Program-made: the position numbers and the translations under genes
Assembly: GCA_021839245.1 (NCBI GenBank)
Contig: JAKCBQ010000016.1
Span: forward strand, 1-32,999
DNA from: Pseudomonadota bacterium
GTDB lineage: Bacteria; Pseudomonadota; Gammaproteobacteria; JAKAQQ01
DNA length: 32,999 nucleotides
Direction of reading: 5' to 3'
Shown: positions 12,292 through 19,575 of the stretch, one piece after another
Numbering within the stretch: the stretch's first letter is position 1
Layout of the letters: each line of letters begins with the position of its first letter
The notes under the pieces: generated by a model
Databases searched by the model: none
What the model was told of the DNA's origin: nothing
What the model saw: the letters and a program-made list of their open reading frames with translations, nothing else

Positions 12292-13067
12292 CACCCACTG
12301 ACCCGATCTGCGCAACCTTTCCCGAGATCGTGCGCTTCCGGCGACTACCGGAAGAAACGCCCGTCGATCACACCATGAGTTTCGCCATGGTGGACTCTGG
12401 CTGTCCACACCCAGCGGAGATGCGGTGGATACAGACAGACCCAAAGGCCGCAAGGTCCTACCCCGGCGCCATCGAAGAGGATGCGGTTCTCTATCCCATC
12501 TGGGTGGAAGAGGGGGCCGTGCGCGCTTACTCCAAGACCAGGCTCATTCAAGGCTGGTATGAGCTTCCGGAGTTCGTGGAATACCGCACGTGCATCGCGC
12601 CGCCGGGGGCGTGGCTTGCCGTGTTCGACGGCAAGATCGATCTCGCGGGCGCCCAGAAAAAGGGCTTCACGCGGATGGAAGGTCTGGAAGCCTTCCGTGT
12701 GAACGACTTCGTGCAGTTCCATGTCTTATGGAAAGAGTGGCGATCCAACGCCGTGGCCGTAGAGAAGCCCGGAAGGCCGAGCGACCACAACGAAAGCATC
12801 GCGTGGGAGCTGGCGCGTGCAGCCACCTTCCGCTATGTGGTATGGGAGGAGGGAGGGCGGATTGATCTCGCCAACGGTGGGCGGATCACCGCGCAGGAAG
12901 CGTTCGAGCGTCTCCCCCCCTCGTTCGTGCTCCACCATGAGTACGATTACTCGGAGGACACGTGGGGCGCGATGTGGTTTGCGTCCCCCGAGGTCCCGGA
13001 CAGGAAGATCGTGGCGGAAGGTGCAGACTTCGTCGTGCGGCGCTCAGTGGGGGCCAAGGCAGAATGA
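12288..13067 (+). CDS. Hypothetical protein (259 aa)
   Basis: This protein starts in ATGA overlap. The sequence is globular, acidic and rich in Trp and Tyr, with segments such as EEDAVLYPIWVEEGAVRAYS and GAWLAVFDGKIDLAGAQKKG. Two parts, AVFDGKIDLAGAQKKGF and VVWEEGGRIDLANGGRI, share an IDLA core and could be a weak internal repeat. No membrane segment or catalytic signature is visible. The gene lies four bases before the methyltransferase, suggesting joint expression, perhaps an anti-restriction or DNA-modification partner, which is speculation. Confidence 0.65.
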   Translation: MTPTDPICATFPEIVRFRRLPEETPVDHTMSFAMVDSGCPHPAEMRWIQTDPKAARSYPGAIEEDAVLYPIWVEEGAVRAYSKTRLIQGWYELPEFVEYRTCIAPPGAWLAVFDGKIDLAGAQKKGFTRMEGLEAFRVNDFVQFHVLWKEWRSNAVAVEKPGRPSDHNESIAWELARAATFRYVVWEEGGRIDLANGGRITAQEAFERLPPSFVLHHEYDYSEDTWGAMWFASPEVPDRKIVAEGADFVVRRSVGAKAE

Positions 13068-13071
13068 CACA

Positions 13072-13848
13072 ATGCGCACCATGCACCTCTTCGCCGGGGC
13101 TGGTGGAGGGCTCCTTTCTGACCTCATCCTCGGACACGACCCGATCATTGCCGTTGAGTGGGACCCCTACTGTTGCGCCGTGCTCAGAGAGCGAGCCGCC
13201 GACGGATGGTTCCCCAACCTGCACGTGTGGGAAGGGGACGTCCGGCTGTTCGATCCATCCGAAGACGCGGGACGAGTGGATTGCATCCATGCGGGCTTCC
13301 CTTGTCAAGATCTCAGCATTGCTGGCCCTAAGAGAGGGATCGGCGAAGGAACGCGAAGCGGACTTTACCGGGAAGTGCTCAGAATTGCTGGCATCGTTCG
13401 ACCGCGCTACATCTTCATGGAAAACAGCCCAGCCATCCTTGGTAACGCGCTCCTTGGAACCGTTCTCAGGGACGTGGCCACGCTCGGGTATGATGCGCGG
13501 TGGACGTGTCTGCCGGCATCAGCAACCGGTGCCCCGCACTACCGTGATCGCTGGTGGTGCCTTGCAACGAGAAGCGAACCAGAAACTCTGGCCCACTCCC
13601 ACCGCATGCGCAAGCAAAGGGAGCACCCCAGGAGCCTTGAGACGGAAGAATGGACGGAGCAGAGAGATGGACAGACTGGATCATGCCGTGAGGTTTGTGA
13701 ATGGTGGTCCATTGAGTCCTTGGTGGGTAGAGTGGTTGATGGGATGGCCGCTCGGGCACACCGAATTAAAGCGCTTGGGAACGGTCAGGTTCCGATCCAA
13801 GCGGCGCTCGCGTGGATGATGCTTGGAGGGCCAGTGATATGGGGCTAG
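13072..13848 (+). CDS. dcm-like: C5-cytosine DNA methyltransferase
   Basis: The 258-residue product carries the C5-MTase motifs in order. Motif I is LFAGAGG at 6-12. Motif IV is GFPCQDLS with the catalytic Cys78. Motif VI is ENSP at 117-120. The late motifs are GAPHYRDRWW (VIII) and RIKALGNGQVP (X). Between VIII and X lies a short target-recognition part. The enzyme should methylate the 5-position of cytosine using S-adenosylmethionine, probably to protect phage DNA from host restriction. No restriction endonuclease is encoded nearby, so it is an orphan. An ATG at 13081 is an alternative start just before motif I. Confidence 0.92.
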   Translation: MRTMHLFAGAGGGLLSDLILGHDPIIAVEWDPYCCAVLRERAADGWFPNLHVWEGDVRLFDPSEDAGRVDCIHAGFPCQDLSIAGPKRGIGEGTRSGLYREVLRIAGIVRPRYIFMENSPAILGNALLGTVLRDVATLGYDARWTCLPASATGAPHYRDRWWCLATRSEPETLAHSHRMRKQREHPRSLETEEWTEQRDGQTGSCREVCEWWSIESLVGRVVDGMAARAHRIKALGNGQVPIQAALAWMMLGGPVIWG

Positions 13849-14105
13849 AGGAATATGGCATCTACTCTCTCACGGAGCTGATGCGTGGCATGTGGGTGGT
13901 TCTGGACGGGAAGACCAAGCGCAAACTCTGGGAGGGTGAGGCGCGCGGGCCAGGACACGCAAAAGCGCTCTACCTCCGTGGGGCTGGGGCTCCAGCAGGC
14001 ATGAGCAAGGGCGACGATGAGGCTTTGGACGCCAGCCCTCCAGAGCTTGAGGCCATGACGCTCTGGAACTACGAGGTGAGTCAAGGGCACGTCTCGATCC
14101 CTTGA
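13839..14105 (+). CDS. Hypothetical protein (88 aa) next to the late promoter
   Basis: The ATG at 13839 has GAGG nine bases upstream and overlaps the methyltransferase end by ten bases. The sequence begins MGLEEYGIYSLTELMRGMWV, then has a basic segment KTKRKLWEGEARGPGHAKAL and an acidic C-terminal part. No known family is visible. It is the last gene before the promoter/terminator unit at 14102-14219, the position held by the antiterminator Q in lambdoid phages, but it is much smaller than Q and shows no similarity that I can see. Confidence 0.65.
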   Translation: MGLEEYGIYSLTELMRGMWVVLDGKTKRKLWEGEARGPGHAKALYLRGAGAPAGMSKGDDEALDASPPELEAMTLWNYEVSQGHVSIP

Positions 14106-14130
14106 CAAGCACCCAAAATACGGCTATAAA
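14102..14130 (+). promoter_or_regulatory. Strong sigma-70-type late promoter
   Basis: Perfect TTGACA (14102-14107), a 17-base spacer and TATAAA (14125-14130) form the best promoter in the window. The predicted first base is G14137, exactly where the terminator-like stem begins. The packaging and head genes follow in the same direction. Confidence 0.9.
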
Positions 14131-14136
14131 GGATCT

Positions 14137-14219
14137 GGGAGCGAGTGCCTCTCATGGGTGTGGGCTCCGTGCGCTGATGGGTCCGTGACTTTTCTGCGCC
14201 TACACTCGCTCCCTTTTTT
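14137..14219 (+). ncRNA. Predicted ~83-nt late-leader RNA
   Basis: Transcription from 14137 to the U-tract (14214-14219) gives an RNA whose ends pair in a perfect 11-bp helix, GGGAGCGAGTG (14137-14147) with CACTCGCTCCC (14203-14213). It encloses a 55-nt internal part that contains an imperfect repeat, TGGGCTCCGTG and TGGGTCCGTG. There is no open reading frame of note. The layout (late promoter, short RNA, terminator, late genes) mirrors lambda pR'-6S RNA-tR'. Whether it is only a terminated leader, a cis antitermination element or a trans-acting small RNA cannot be told here. Confidence 0.75.
14203..14219 (+). terminator. Intrinsic terminator before the late genes
   Basis: The 3' arm CACTCGCTCCC pairs with 14137-14147 and is followed by six T. 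The loop is long (55 nt), so efficiency may depend on internal folding. The ribosome-binding site GGAGG of the first late gene begins immediately after the T-run at 14220, and CTCC at 14209-14212 could pair with it when the terminator helix is open. Confidence 0.75.
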
Positions 14220-14231
14220 GGAGGGTGTGCC

Positions 14232-14459
14232 GTGGCCGTACTGAGTTCCAAAAAGCGGGCGAAGCTCCCGAAGAAAGTGTTTGCTGGTCCCGACAGGAGT
14301 TTCCCCCTCCCGGACAAGAAGCACGCCAGAGCGGCACTGATGCTGGCTCCCCTCTCTCGACGAAAGGGGAACCTCACCGCGGAGCAGGAGCGCCGCATCG
14401 TGGCGAAAGCCAAAGCCATGCTGCACGCGAGGACCGGCGTGAAGCGCGGCAAGTCCTAA
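14232..14459 (+). CDS. Small basic phage protein, first late gene (75 aa)
   Basis: The start is a GTG seven bases after GGAGG. The motif FAGPDRSFPLPDKKHARAAL is one that I recognise from small phage proteins and from phage structural and portal-associated regions (F-x-x-P-x-R-x-FP-x-x-D-x-x-HAR-x-AL), where its role is not established. The rest is a basic helix (QERRIVAKAKAMLHARTGVK). It is the first gene after the late promoter and terminator, so it should be made with the packaging proteins. Confidence 0.75.
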   Translation: MAVLSSKKRAKLPKKVFAGPDRSFPLPDKKHARAALMLAPLSRRKGNLTAEQERRIVAKAKAMLHARTGVKRGKS

Positions 14460-14472
14460 CGAGGACCCTGAG

Positions 14473-14871
14473 GTGAAAAAGCAGACCGAGAAAGACCGCC
14501 GCGACGAGCGGCGTGGCGAGAAGCGGTACGAGGCCCACAAGGCCAAGGACCGGAAAGACGAACGGCGCGGGGAGGACAAGTACCTCCGCCGCGAGCGCAA
14601 GGATCGTGCCGACGAACGGGCAGGCGAGCGCCGGTATGTCCGGAGCCGGGATGGGCGCTCGGACGGAGACCCACGGAAGGGCATGAACAAAGGGACGCCA
14701 TCGTCCCTGAAGTTTTCCCCGGACCCGCTCAAAGCCGGCGGATCGTACATGTTCCACCAGCCCGGAGACCTTGAAACCCCCAAGGGCCCGAGTCTCCGCG
14801 GGCACCGTGTGCCTCGACCCGAGCCGGTGGCGGACTCGATCGATGCGCACCAGGGGCAGGAGCCGAACTGA
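14473..14871 (+). CDS. Highly charged repeat protein (132 aa)
   Basis: The GTG start is preceded by GAGG. The N-terminal 55 residues contain three copies of an 18-residue repeat with the core KDRRDERRGEKRY, KDRKDERRGEDKY and KDRADERAGERRY. These will form a long charged helix. The C-terminal part is Pro/Gly-rich and probably disordered (for example RKGMNKGTPSSLKFSPDPLK). The repeats resemble nucleic-acid- or acidic-protein-binding helices. Function unknown. Head genes follow, so a virion or packaging accessory is possible. Confidence 0.7.
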   Translation: MKKQTEKDRRDERRGEKRYEAHKAKDRKDERRGEDKYLRRERKDRADERAGERRYVRSRDGRSDGDPRKGMNKGTPSSLKFSPDPLKAGGSYMFHQPGDLETPKGPSLRGHRVPRPEPVADSIDAHQGQEPN

Positions 14872-14877
14872 TCGCCG

Positions 14878-15081
14878 ATGCGGACAGCGACCTCGACCGC
14901 TGAGGCGGTGTTCCGACAGGGCTACGATGCTTACCAGGCGCGTGGGCTCAAGGCCGTCTGCCCATACCCGCAGGACGAAAAGGTCGGGATCTGGACGGCG
15001 GGGAAGGATGCCGCACGGCGTCGCGCCCCCGCCGCCGAGGCGTGGAAAGACTTTCTTGCCCGCGAGAAGCGGGTACCGTGA
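14878..15081 (+). CDS. Rmf/CrpP-like small protein (67 aa)
   Basis: The sequence AEAVFRQGYDAYQARGLKAV, then CPYPQDEKVGIWTAGKDAAR fits the ribosome-modulation-factor/CrpP fold: a first helix ending in GY-x-A, a glycine, CPY, and a W-x-x-G-x-x-x-A helix. E. coli RMF dimerises ribosomes in stationary phase. Related short proteins are widespread in phages, where a role is not proven. It might dampen or protect host translation, or be an unrelated use of the fold. No strong ribosome-binding site is seen six bases after the previous stop. Confidence 0.6.
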   Translation: MRTATSTAEAVFRQGYDAYQARGLKAVCPYPQDEKVGIWTAGKDAARRRAPAAEAWKDFLAREKRVP

Positions 15082-15090
15082 GGAAATACT

Positions 15091-15447
15091 ATGAGCGATA
15101 TCAAAGCCCTGACGCATGACAAGGCGAAGTGGAAGGTGAAGGTGACCTTCCCAACCTTGACTCGGCAGAATCAGTCACGCAAGGCCGCGGGGCGCGGGGA
15201 GGACCCGGCAACCATCTCCCTCTTCCTGTCCGAGGTCTTCTGCGACGCCTGCCGTGCCGAAGCCGAGAAGGACACGAAGCCCCTCATCCAGAACGCCCAG
15301 CTCATCCGGCTGACCAGGGCCCTCGGGCAGAATGCGGGCATCCCCGCTCTGGACTATTCCCGCGGGACGGTCGAGTGGCTGCCGGTGCAAGGGGACTTCC
15401 CCTGCCACAACGACACGCAGCCGAAGCCAGTGAGGAAGCGGGCATGA
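15091..15447 (+). CDS. Hypothetical protein (118 aa)
   Basis: The ATG follows GAGGAAA. The protein has a basic strand-rich start (HDKAKWKVKVTFPTLTRQ), a central CDAC pair (VFCDACRAEAEKDTK) and a C-terminal Cys-containing segment (GDFPCHNDTQPKPVRKRA). The few cysteines could bind zinc, but the spacing matches no family that I know. It lies in the row of small genes between the late promoter and terminase. Confidence 0.6.
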   Translation: MSDIKALTHDKAKWKVKVTFPTLTRQNQSRKAAGRGEDPATISLFLSEVFCDACRAEAEKDTKPLIQNAQLIRLTRALGQNAGIPALDYSRGTVEWLPVQGDFPCHNDTQPKPVRKRA

Positions 15448-15578
15448 AGAAGGCCAAGCGCGCCTCCACCGTCGCCAAGCGGCACGCGAACAACCGCCGG
15501 AAGCTCAAGCCGGGCTTCCGCATGCAGGTCGCCGAACGGACGACAAATGAGGCGCGCCAGATTGGCTGGCCTCATTGA
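15444..15578 (+). CDS. Very small basic protein (44 aa)
   Basis: It starts in ATGA overlap with the gene before it. The product is MKKAKRASTVAKRHANNRRK followed by LKPGFRMQVAERTTNEARQI and a short end. The strong positive charge suggests nucleic-acid binding or neutralisation in the packaging region. No family recognised. The overlapping start and the shared strand support a real gene, but at 44 residues the evidence is limited. Confidence 0.5.
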   Translation: MKKAKRASTVAKRHANNRRKLKPGFRMQVAERTTNEARQIGWPH

Positions 15579-15598
15579 CGCAAAAGAATGGGCGCGAT

Positions 15599-15868
15599 AT
15601 GGCGAAGTTCCAGCCTGGACATCCCAAGACACCAGGGTGTGGACGCCCGAAGGGGTCGATGGACCAGTACACCAAGCTCAAACTGGAGTTTCTGGCCGCG
15701 TTCCAGAAGACCGGCGGGACAAAGACGCTGATCGAGTGGGCTTCCCGCCCCGAGAATCAGCGCGACTTCTACCGAATGGTGGTCGGGATGCTCCCGAAGT
15801 CCGTGGAAGTCAAGGGCGACGCCGAGGCGCCGCTCACGATCATCGTCAGGAAGCTGGGTGATGGCTGA
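15599..15868 (+). CDS. terS-like: Small terminase subunit-like protein (89 aa)
   Basis: The N-terminus MAKFQPGHPKTPGCGRPKGS is the KFxPGxP...GRPKGS signature of DUF5681-type and small-terminase-type phage proteins that sit just upstream of large terminase. A helical part follows (YTKLKLEFLAAFQKTGGTKT, then RDFYRMVVGMLPKSVEV). It overlaps the large-subunit gene by eight bases, as expected. It would recognise phage DNA and load the large subunit. I use the ATG at 15599. A TTG at 15575 is in frame but lacks support. Size is at the low end for the family. Confidence 0.75.
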   Translation: MAKFQPGHPKTPGCGRPKGSMDQYTKLKLEFLAAFQKTGGTKTLIEWASRPENQRDFYRMVVGMLPKSVEVKGDAEAPLTIIVRKLGDG

Positions 15869-17156
15869 GATCTCGATCCCGCACGACTGGGAGCCGCTCC
15901 CGCACCAGAAACCGCTCTGGCGGTACCTCGAAGGCGGCGGGAAGCGCGCGGTGGCGGTGTGGCATCGGCGCGCGGGCAAAGAGAGCACGACCCTCAACTG
16001 GACGGCGGTGGCAGCGATCCAGAAGGTTGGCGTCTACTGGCATATGCTCCCCACCGCCGCTCAGGCCCGTCGCGTGGTGTGGCAAGCCATCGACAGGGAA
16101 GGCAGGCGCGTGATCGACCAGGTGTTCCCTGAGCCGCTCCGCAAACGCATCCGTAACGACGAGATGGAGATCGAGCTCAAGAACGGCTCGCTCTGGCAGC
16201 TCGTGGGCTCTGACAACTACGATCGGCTGGTTGGCTCAAACCCCTCTGGCGTGGTCTTCTCCGAGTACTCCCTCACGGACCCGCGCGCGTGGGACTACGT
16301 GCGCCCGATTCTCGCGGAGAACGGCGGTTGGGCGGTGTTTATCTTCACGCCCCGCGGGAAGAACCACGCGTGGGAGCTCTACGAGATGGCGCGGAGCAAC
16401 GGGGATTGGTTCTGCGAGAGCCTCTCGGTGGAAGACACGCACGCGATCTCCCCGGCGGCGATCGAGCAGGAGCGGCGGAGCGGGATGAGCAATGCGCTGA
16501 TCCAGCAGGAGTTCTATGCGTCGTTCGAGGCCGAGAACGAAGGCTCGTACTACGGGCGTCTCATGGAAGAGGCCGAGCGCGAGGGACGCATCACGCGCGT
16601 GCCCTATGATCCGGCGATCCCCGTTCACACGTTCTGGGACTTGGGTATGGCCGACGAGATGGCGCTCTGGTTCGTGCAGATGGCCGGGCAGGAATACCAC
16701 GTGATCGACTACTACGAGAACAACGGCGAGGCTCTCTCGCACTACGTGCAGCTCATGCAGTCCAAGCCCTACATCTACGGGCAAGCGCATCTCCCGCCGG
16801 ACGCCAAGGTCCGCGAGCTCGGCACAGGGAAGAGCCGCCTTGAAGTGCTCACCGCGCTTGGTGTGAAGCCGGTGCTCGTGCCCGCGCTCTCGATCGCCGA
16901 CGGCATCGAGGCCGTGCGGAGCCTGCTCCCGCGCTGTTGGTTCGATCGGGAGAAGTGCGCCCTCGGGATCCGGCATCTCGGGGCGTATCATCGGGAGTTC
17001 GACGAGAAGCGACAGGTGTGGCGGGCTCAGCCCGTCCACGACTATTCCAGCCACGCGGCGGACGCCTTCCGGTACTTCGCCGTCCATTCATCCGCCCTCC
17101 GTCCACGCCGCGCGCCTTCTCCTGTGAGTCGGTCGGGGAGTTGGATGGCCGCCTGA
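15861..17156 (+). CDS. terL: Large terminase subunit
   Basis: The 431-residue product has an N-terminal ATPase with Walker A HRRAGKES (residues 35-42), Walker B VVFSEY with Glu135, and the coupling motif IFTPRGKNHAW at about 161-171. The C-terminal nuclease of RNase-H-like fold includes Asp260 in HTFWDLGMADEMALWFVQ and the late acidic cluster DYSSHAADAFRYF. It is the motor that drives DNA into the procapsid and cuts it at head-full. A GTG at 15858 is an alternative start. The portal type and circular permutation suggest headful cutting. Confidence 0.93.
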   Translation: MAEISIPHDWEPLPHQKPLWRYLEGGGKRAVAVWHRRAGKESTTLNWTAVAAIQKVGVYWHMLPTAAQARRVVWQAIDREGRRVIDQVFPEPLRKRIRNDEMEIELKNGSLWQLVGSDNYDRLVGSNPSGVVFSEYSLTDPRAWDYVRPILAENGGWAVFIFTPRGKNHAWELYEMARSNGDWFCESLSVEDTHAISPAAIEQERRSGMSNALIQQEFYASFEAENEGSYYGRLMEEAEREGRITRVPYDPAIPVHTFWDLGMADEMALWFVQMAGQEYHVIDYYENNGEALSHYVQLMQSKPYIYGQAHLPPDAKVRELGTGKSRLEVLTALGVKPVLVPALSIADGIEAVRSLLPRCWFDREKCALGIRHLGAYHREFDEKRQVWRAQPVHDYSSHAADAFRYFAVHSSALRPRRAPSPVSRSGSWMAA

Positions 17157-17166
17157 GGATCAAACC

Positions 17167-17484
17167 ATGGTCGTCAACCCGCTCAACCAGACCGCCGCGC
17201 TCGCCGTCGGCACCACCGCCGCCGATCTGCCCGCACTCACGGCAGGGGCGACACCGGGGGGGCTCATCCCGATGCTCTTCAACGTGATCGGTACCGAGCC
17301 CGTGTTCGTCTCGTGGGTCGGCACCGCCGCGATCCCAGCCACGGGCGACACGGCGACGAGCGTGCCGCTCCAAGCCAACGCCAACGAGATCCTCTGGGTC
17401 CCCGCGGCTTCGACGATCTCGGCGATCGCGTCGGCCACCGGAAGCACGCTTTACGTGACCGCGATGGCGATCTATGGATCTTGA
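17167..17484 (+). CDS. Small structural-type protein (105 aa)
   Basis: The product is Ala/Thr/Val-rich with an alternating strand pattern (NVIGTEPVFVSWVGTAAIPA, then TGSTLYVTAMAIYGS), typical of a beta-sandwich virion protein. Similar small genes often lie between terminase and portal. No classic ribosome-binding site is visible before the ATG. The end overlaps the portal start by 11 bases. A decoration or head-assembly role is inferred. Confidence 0.6.
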   Translation: MVVNPLNQTAALAVGTTAADLPALTAGATPGGLIPMLFNVIGTEPVFVSWVGTAAIPATGDTATSVPLQANANEILWVPAASTISAIASATGSTLYVTAMAIYGS

Positions 17485-19567
17485 GAGCGCCCTCGACCAG
17501 CTCCGTCAGGCATCTGGCCTGAGGGGGCACTGGAAGGAAGAGGCCAAGAAAGCGTACCAGTTCGTCGCGGGCGACCAGTGGGCTCCCGAGGACCGGCAGG
17601 TCATGGAGGACAAGATGCGCCCCGTCGTCACCTTCAACCGGATCGCGCCGATCGTCGATGCGATCGTCGGGCACGAGGTGACGAACCGGCAGACCGTGAG
17701 CTACATCCCGCGGACGCTCAGCGAGGCTGGCGTGAACGAGGTGCTCGATGCCGCCGCGCAGTGGGTCCGCGACGAATGCGATGCGGAGGGCGAAGAGGGC
17801 GACGCGTTCAGGGACTGCGTGATCTGCGGGGAGGGGTGGACCGAAACCGCGGTTTCCTACGACGACGACCTCGACGGGCGGATCACGATTGCCCGGGTGG
17901 ATCCGATGGAGATGACGGTCGATCCGGCGTCGACCAAGAAGAACTACGCCGACGCGCGCTGGATCTGCCGCTCGCGCATTCTCCCGCGTGCCGTCGCGCA
18001 GGAGATGTGGCCCGACGGCGAGTTCGCGTCTGTGAACCGAGAGGAGGGGGCGACGAACCCCGTGGACGTGATCTCCGCAGCCTTCTACCACGAGGATTCC
18101 GGCGCGGGTGGGCGCGAGTACAACCAGGACACGGTGCAGCTCCACGACTTCCAGTGGTACGAGCTCGAGCCGGTGTATCGCGTCCCTGTCTCGCAGCTCC
18201 CGCCGGACAAGCTCCAGATGCTCCAAGCCGCGTTCGCCGATCAACCCGAACCTCTCGTGCCGTCCGAGTCGGGGCTTCTCACCTTCACGGAAGAGCAGTG
18301 GGCGGTCGTGAAGGACGTCCTCGGGCCCGTCCAAGCGCTCAAGCAGAAGCGCAAAGCCTTCTGGCGCATGTACTTCTCGGGAGACTTTCTCCTTGAGAAA
18401 AAGCGGACACCGACGGGGACCGACTACACCTACAAAGCCATGACCGCCAAAAGGGACTACTACAAGCGCTTCTGGTACGGCATCGTCCGGGGGATGATGG
18501 ATCCGCAGCTCTGGAGCAATAAGTTCATGAGCTCCATGCTTGAGATCATCGCCACCAGCGGCAAGGGCGGTGTGATCGCCGAGGTCGACGCCTTCGAGAA
18601 CCCGCGTCAGGCCGAGAACGACTGGGCCGATCCTGCGCGGATCATCTACGCGACGAGCGGGGCGATAGGCGCGGAGAAGATCATGCCGCGTCCCGTCTCG
18701 CAGGCCCCGCAGAACATGCAGGCCCTCATGGCCTACAGCAATCAGAGTCTCAACGAGGTCGCGGGCGTGAATCCTGCGGTCATGGGCTTTTCTCAGGCGC
18801 TCGACACCTCGGGCGTGCTCGAAGAACGGCGGCAGAGTGCTGGTCTCGCGCTCCTTTCCTACCTTTTCGATGCCCTCCGCCGCTACCGGAAGGAGCAGGG
18901 CCTCCTTCTCATGCACATGATCCGCCGCTACATCCCCCAGGGGCGCCTGATCCGGCTCGTCGACCAGCAGGGGGCCCGCTACGTGCCGCTCGTGTACCGC
19001 AAAGACGTGGAGCGCTACGACGTGATCGTGGATGAGGCTCCAAGCGCGCCGAATGTGAAAGAAAGGACGTGGGACACCTTCATCGCGCTCGCGCCTCATA
19101 TGCCGCCTGCCTTCCTCACGCCCCAGACGCTCATGCCGCTTCTCGACTACTCGCCTTTCCCTCAGGCGCTGGTGGCGCAGTGGAAGCAGGCCGCGAATCC
19201 TCCCCCCCAGGTCGCGGCCCAGCAGCAGCAGATGCAGCAGGCCGCCGCGCAGCTCGAAATGGAGCAGAAAAAGGCCGACATCGCCGCCACGCAGGCGGAC
19301 GCCGCGTACAAGCACGCGCAGGCACAGAACCTCGCGCAGACGGGACAGGTGACACTCGTCGCCGATCAGGCCCGCTCGCAGGCCGAGGTGGAAAAAGCGA
19401 AGGCCGCGGTCGCGAAGGCTCAGGCCGAGCTTCAAGCCGCGATCGTCAAGGCCGGGCTCTCGACGCAAGCGGAAGCCCACAAAGCGAACGCCGCCGCGTC
19501 ACGCGCGAGTGCGGACATCGCCTCCTCGCAGGCCGATACCCTGAAAACTCTCCTTCCCCCGACATGA
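17474..19567 (+). CDS. Portal protein, P22-like
   Basis: At 697 residues the protein is close to P22 gp1 (725). It begins with a helical crown-like section (LDQLRQASGLRGHWKEEAKK, then AYQFVAGDQW) and has conserved portal core elements such as FNRIAPIVDAIVGHEVTNRQ, VDPMEMTVDPASTKKNYADA and NQSLNEVAGVNPAVMGFSQA. From about residue 579 to the end it is an Ala/Gln/Lys-rich helix (QQQQMQQAAAQLEMEQKKAD), matching the long helical barrel that extends into the head in P22. Twelve copies form the DNA gate at one capsid vertex. It determines the podovirus assignment and is overlapped by the small gene before it. Confidence 0.9.
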   Translation: MDLESALDQLRQASGLRGHWKEEAKKAYQFVAGDQWAPEDRQVMEDKMRPVVTFNRIAPIVDAIVGHEVTNRQTVSYIPRTLSEAGVNEVLDAAAQWVRDECDAEGEEGDAFRDCVICGEGWTETAVSYDDDLDGRITIARVDPMEMTVDPASTKKNYADARWICRSRILPRAVAQEMWPDGEFASVNREEGATNPVDVISAAFYHEDSGAGGREYNQDTVQLHDFQWYELEPVYRVPVSQLPPDKLQMLQAAFADQPEPLVPSESGLLTFTEEQWAVVKDVLGPVQALKQKRKAFWRMYFSGDFLLEKKRTPTGTDYTYKAMTAKRDYYKRFWYGIVRGMMDPQLWSNKFMSSMLEIIATSGKGGVIAEVDAFENPRQAENDWADPARIIYATSGAIGAEKIMPRPVSQAPQNMQALMAYSNQSLNEVAGVNPAVMGFSQALDTSGVLEERRQSAGLALLSYLFDALRRYRKEQGLLLMHMIRRYIPQGRLIRLVDQQGARYVPLVYRKDVERYDVIVDEAPSAPNVKERTWDTFIALAPHMPPAFLTPQTLMPLLDYSPFPQALVAQWKQAANPPPQVAAQQQQMQQAAAQLEMEQKKADIAATQADAAYKHAQAQNLAQTGQVTLVADQARSQAEVEKAKAAVAKAQAELQAAIVKAGLSTQAEAHKANAAASRASADIASSQADTLKTLLPPT

Positions 19568-19575
19568 GGTAGATC

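Noticed and set aside
12962..13819. 285-residue frame overlapping the methyltransferase
   Set aside because: It lacks any motif and contradicts the intact methyltransferase frame.
14137..14213. tRNA-like interpretation of the closed 77-nt structure
   Set aside because: An 11-bp closing stem is too long, and there is no T-loop GGTTCGA-type sequence or anticodon arm. A promoter and U-tract explain it better.
14374..15117. 247-residue minus-strand frame over the small late genes
   Set aside because: Antisense shadow. The plus-strand small genes have starts, ribosome-binding sites and recognisable motifs.
15547..15861. 104-residue plus-strand frame in another phase at the small-terminase gene
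   Set aside because: The alternative phase carries the GRPKGS signature and the expected overlap with large terminase, so this frame is a shadow.
17279..19480. 733-residue open frame on the minus strand across the portal gene
   Set aside because: It is the antisense shadow of the portal gene, rich in Arg, His, Leu and Val as expected from reverse reading of GC-rich coding DNA. The plus frame has clear portal features.
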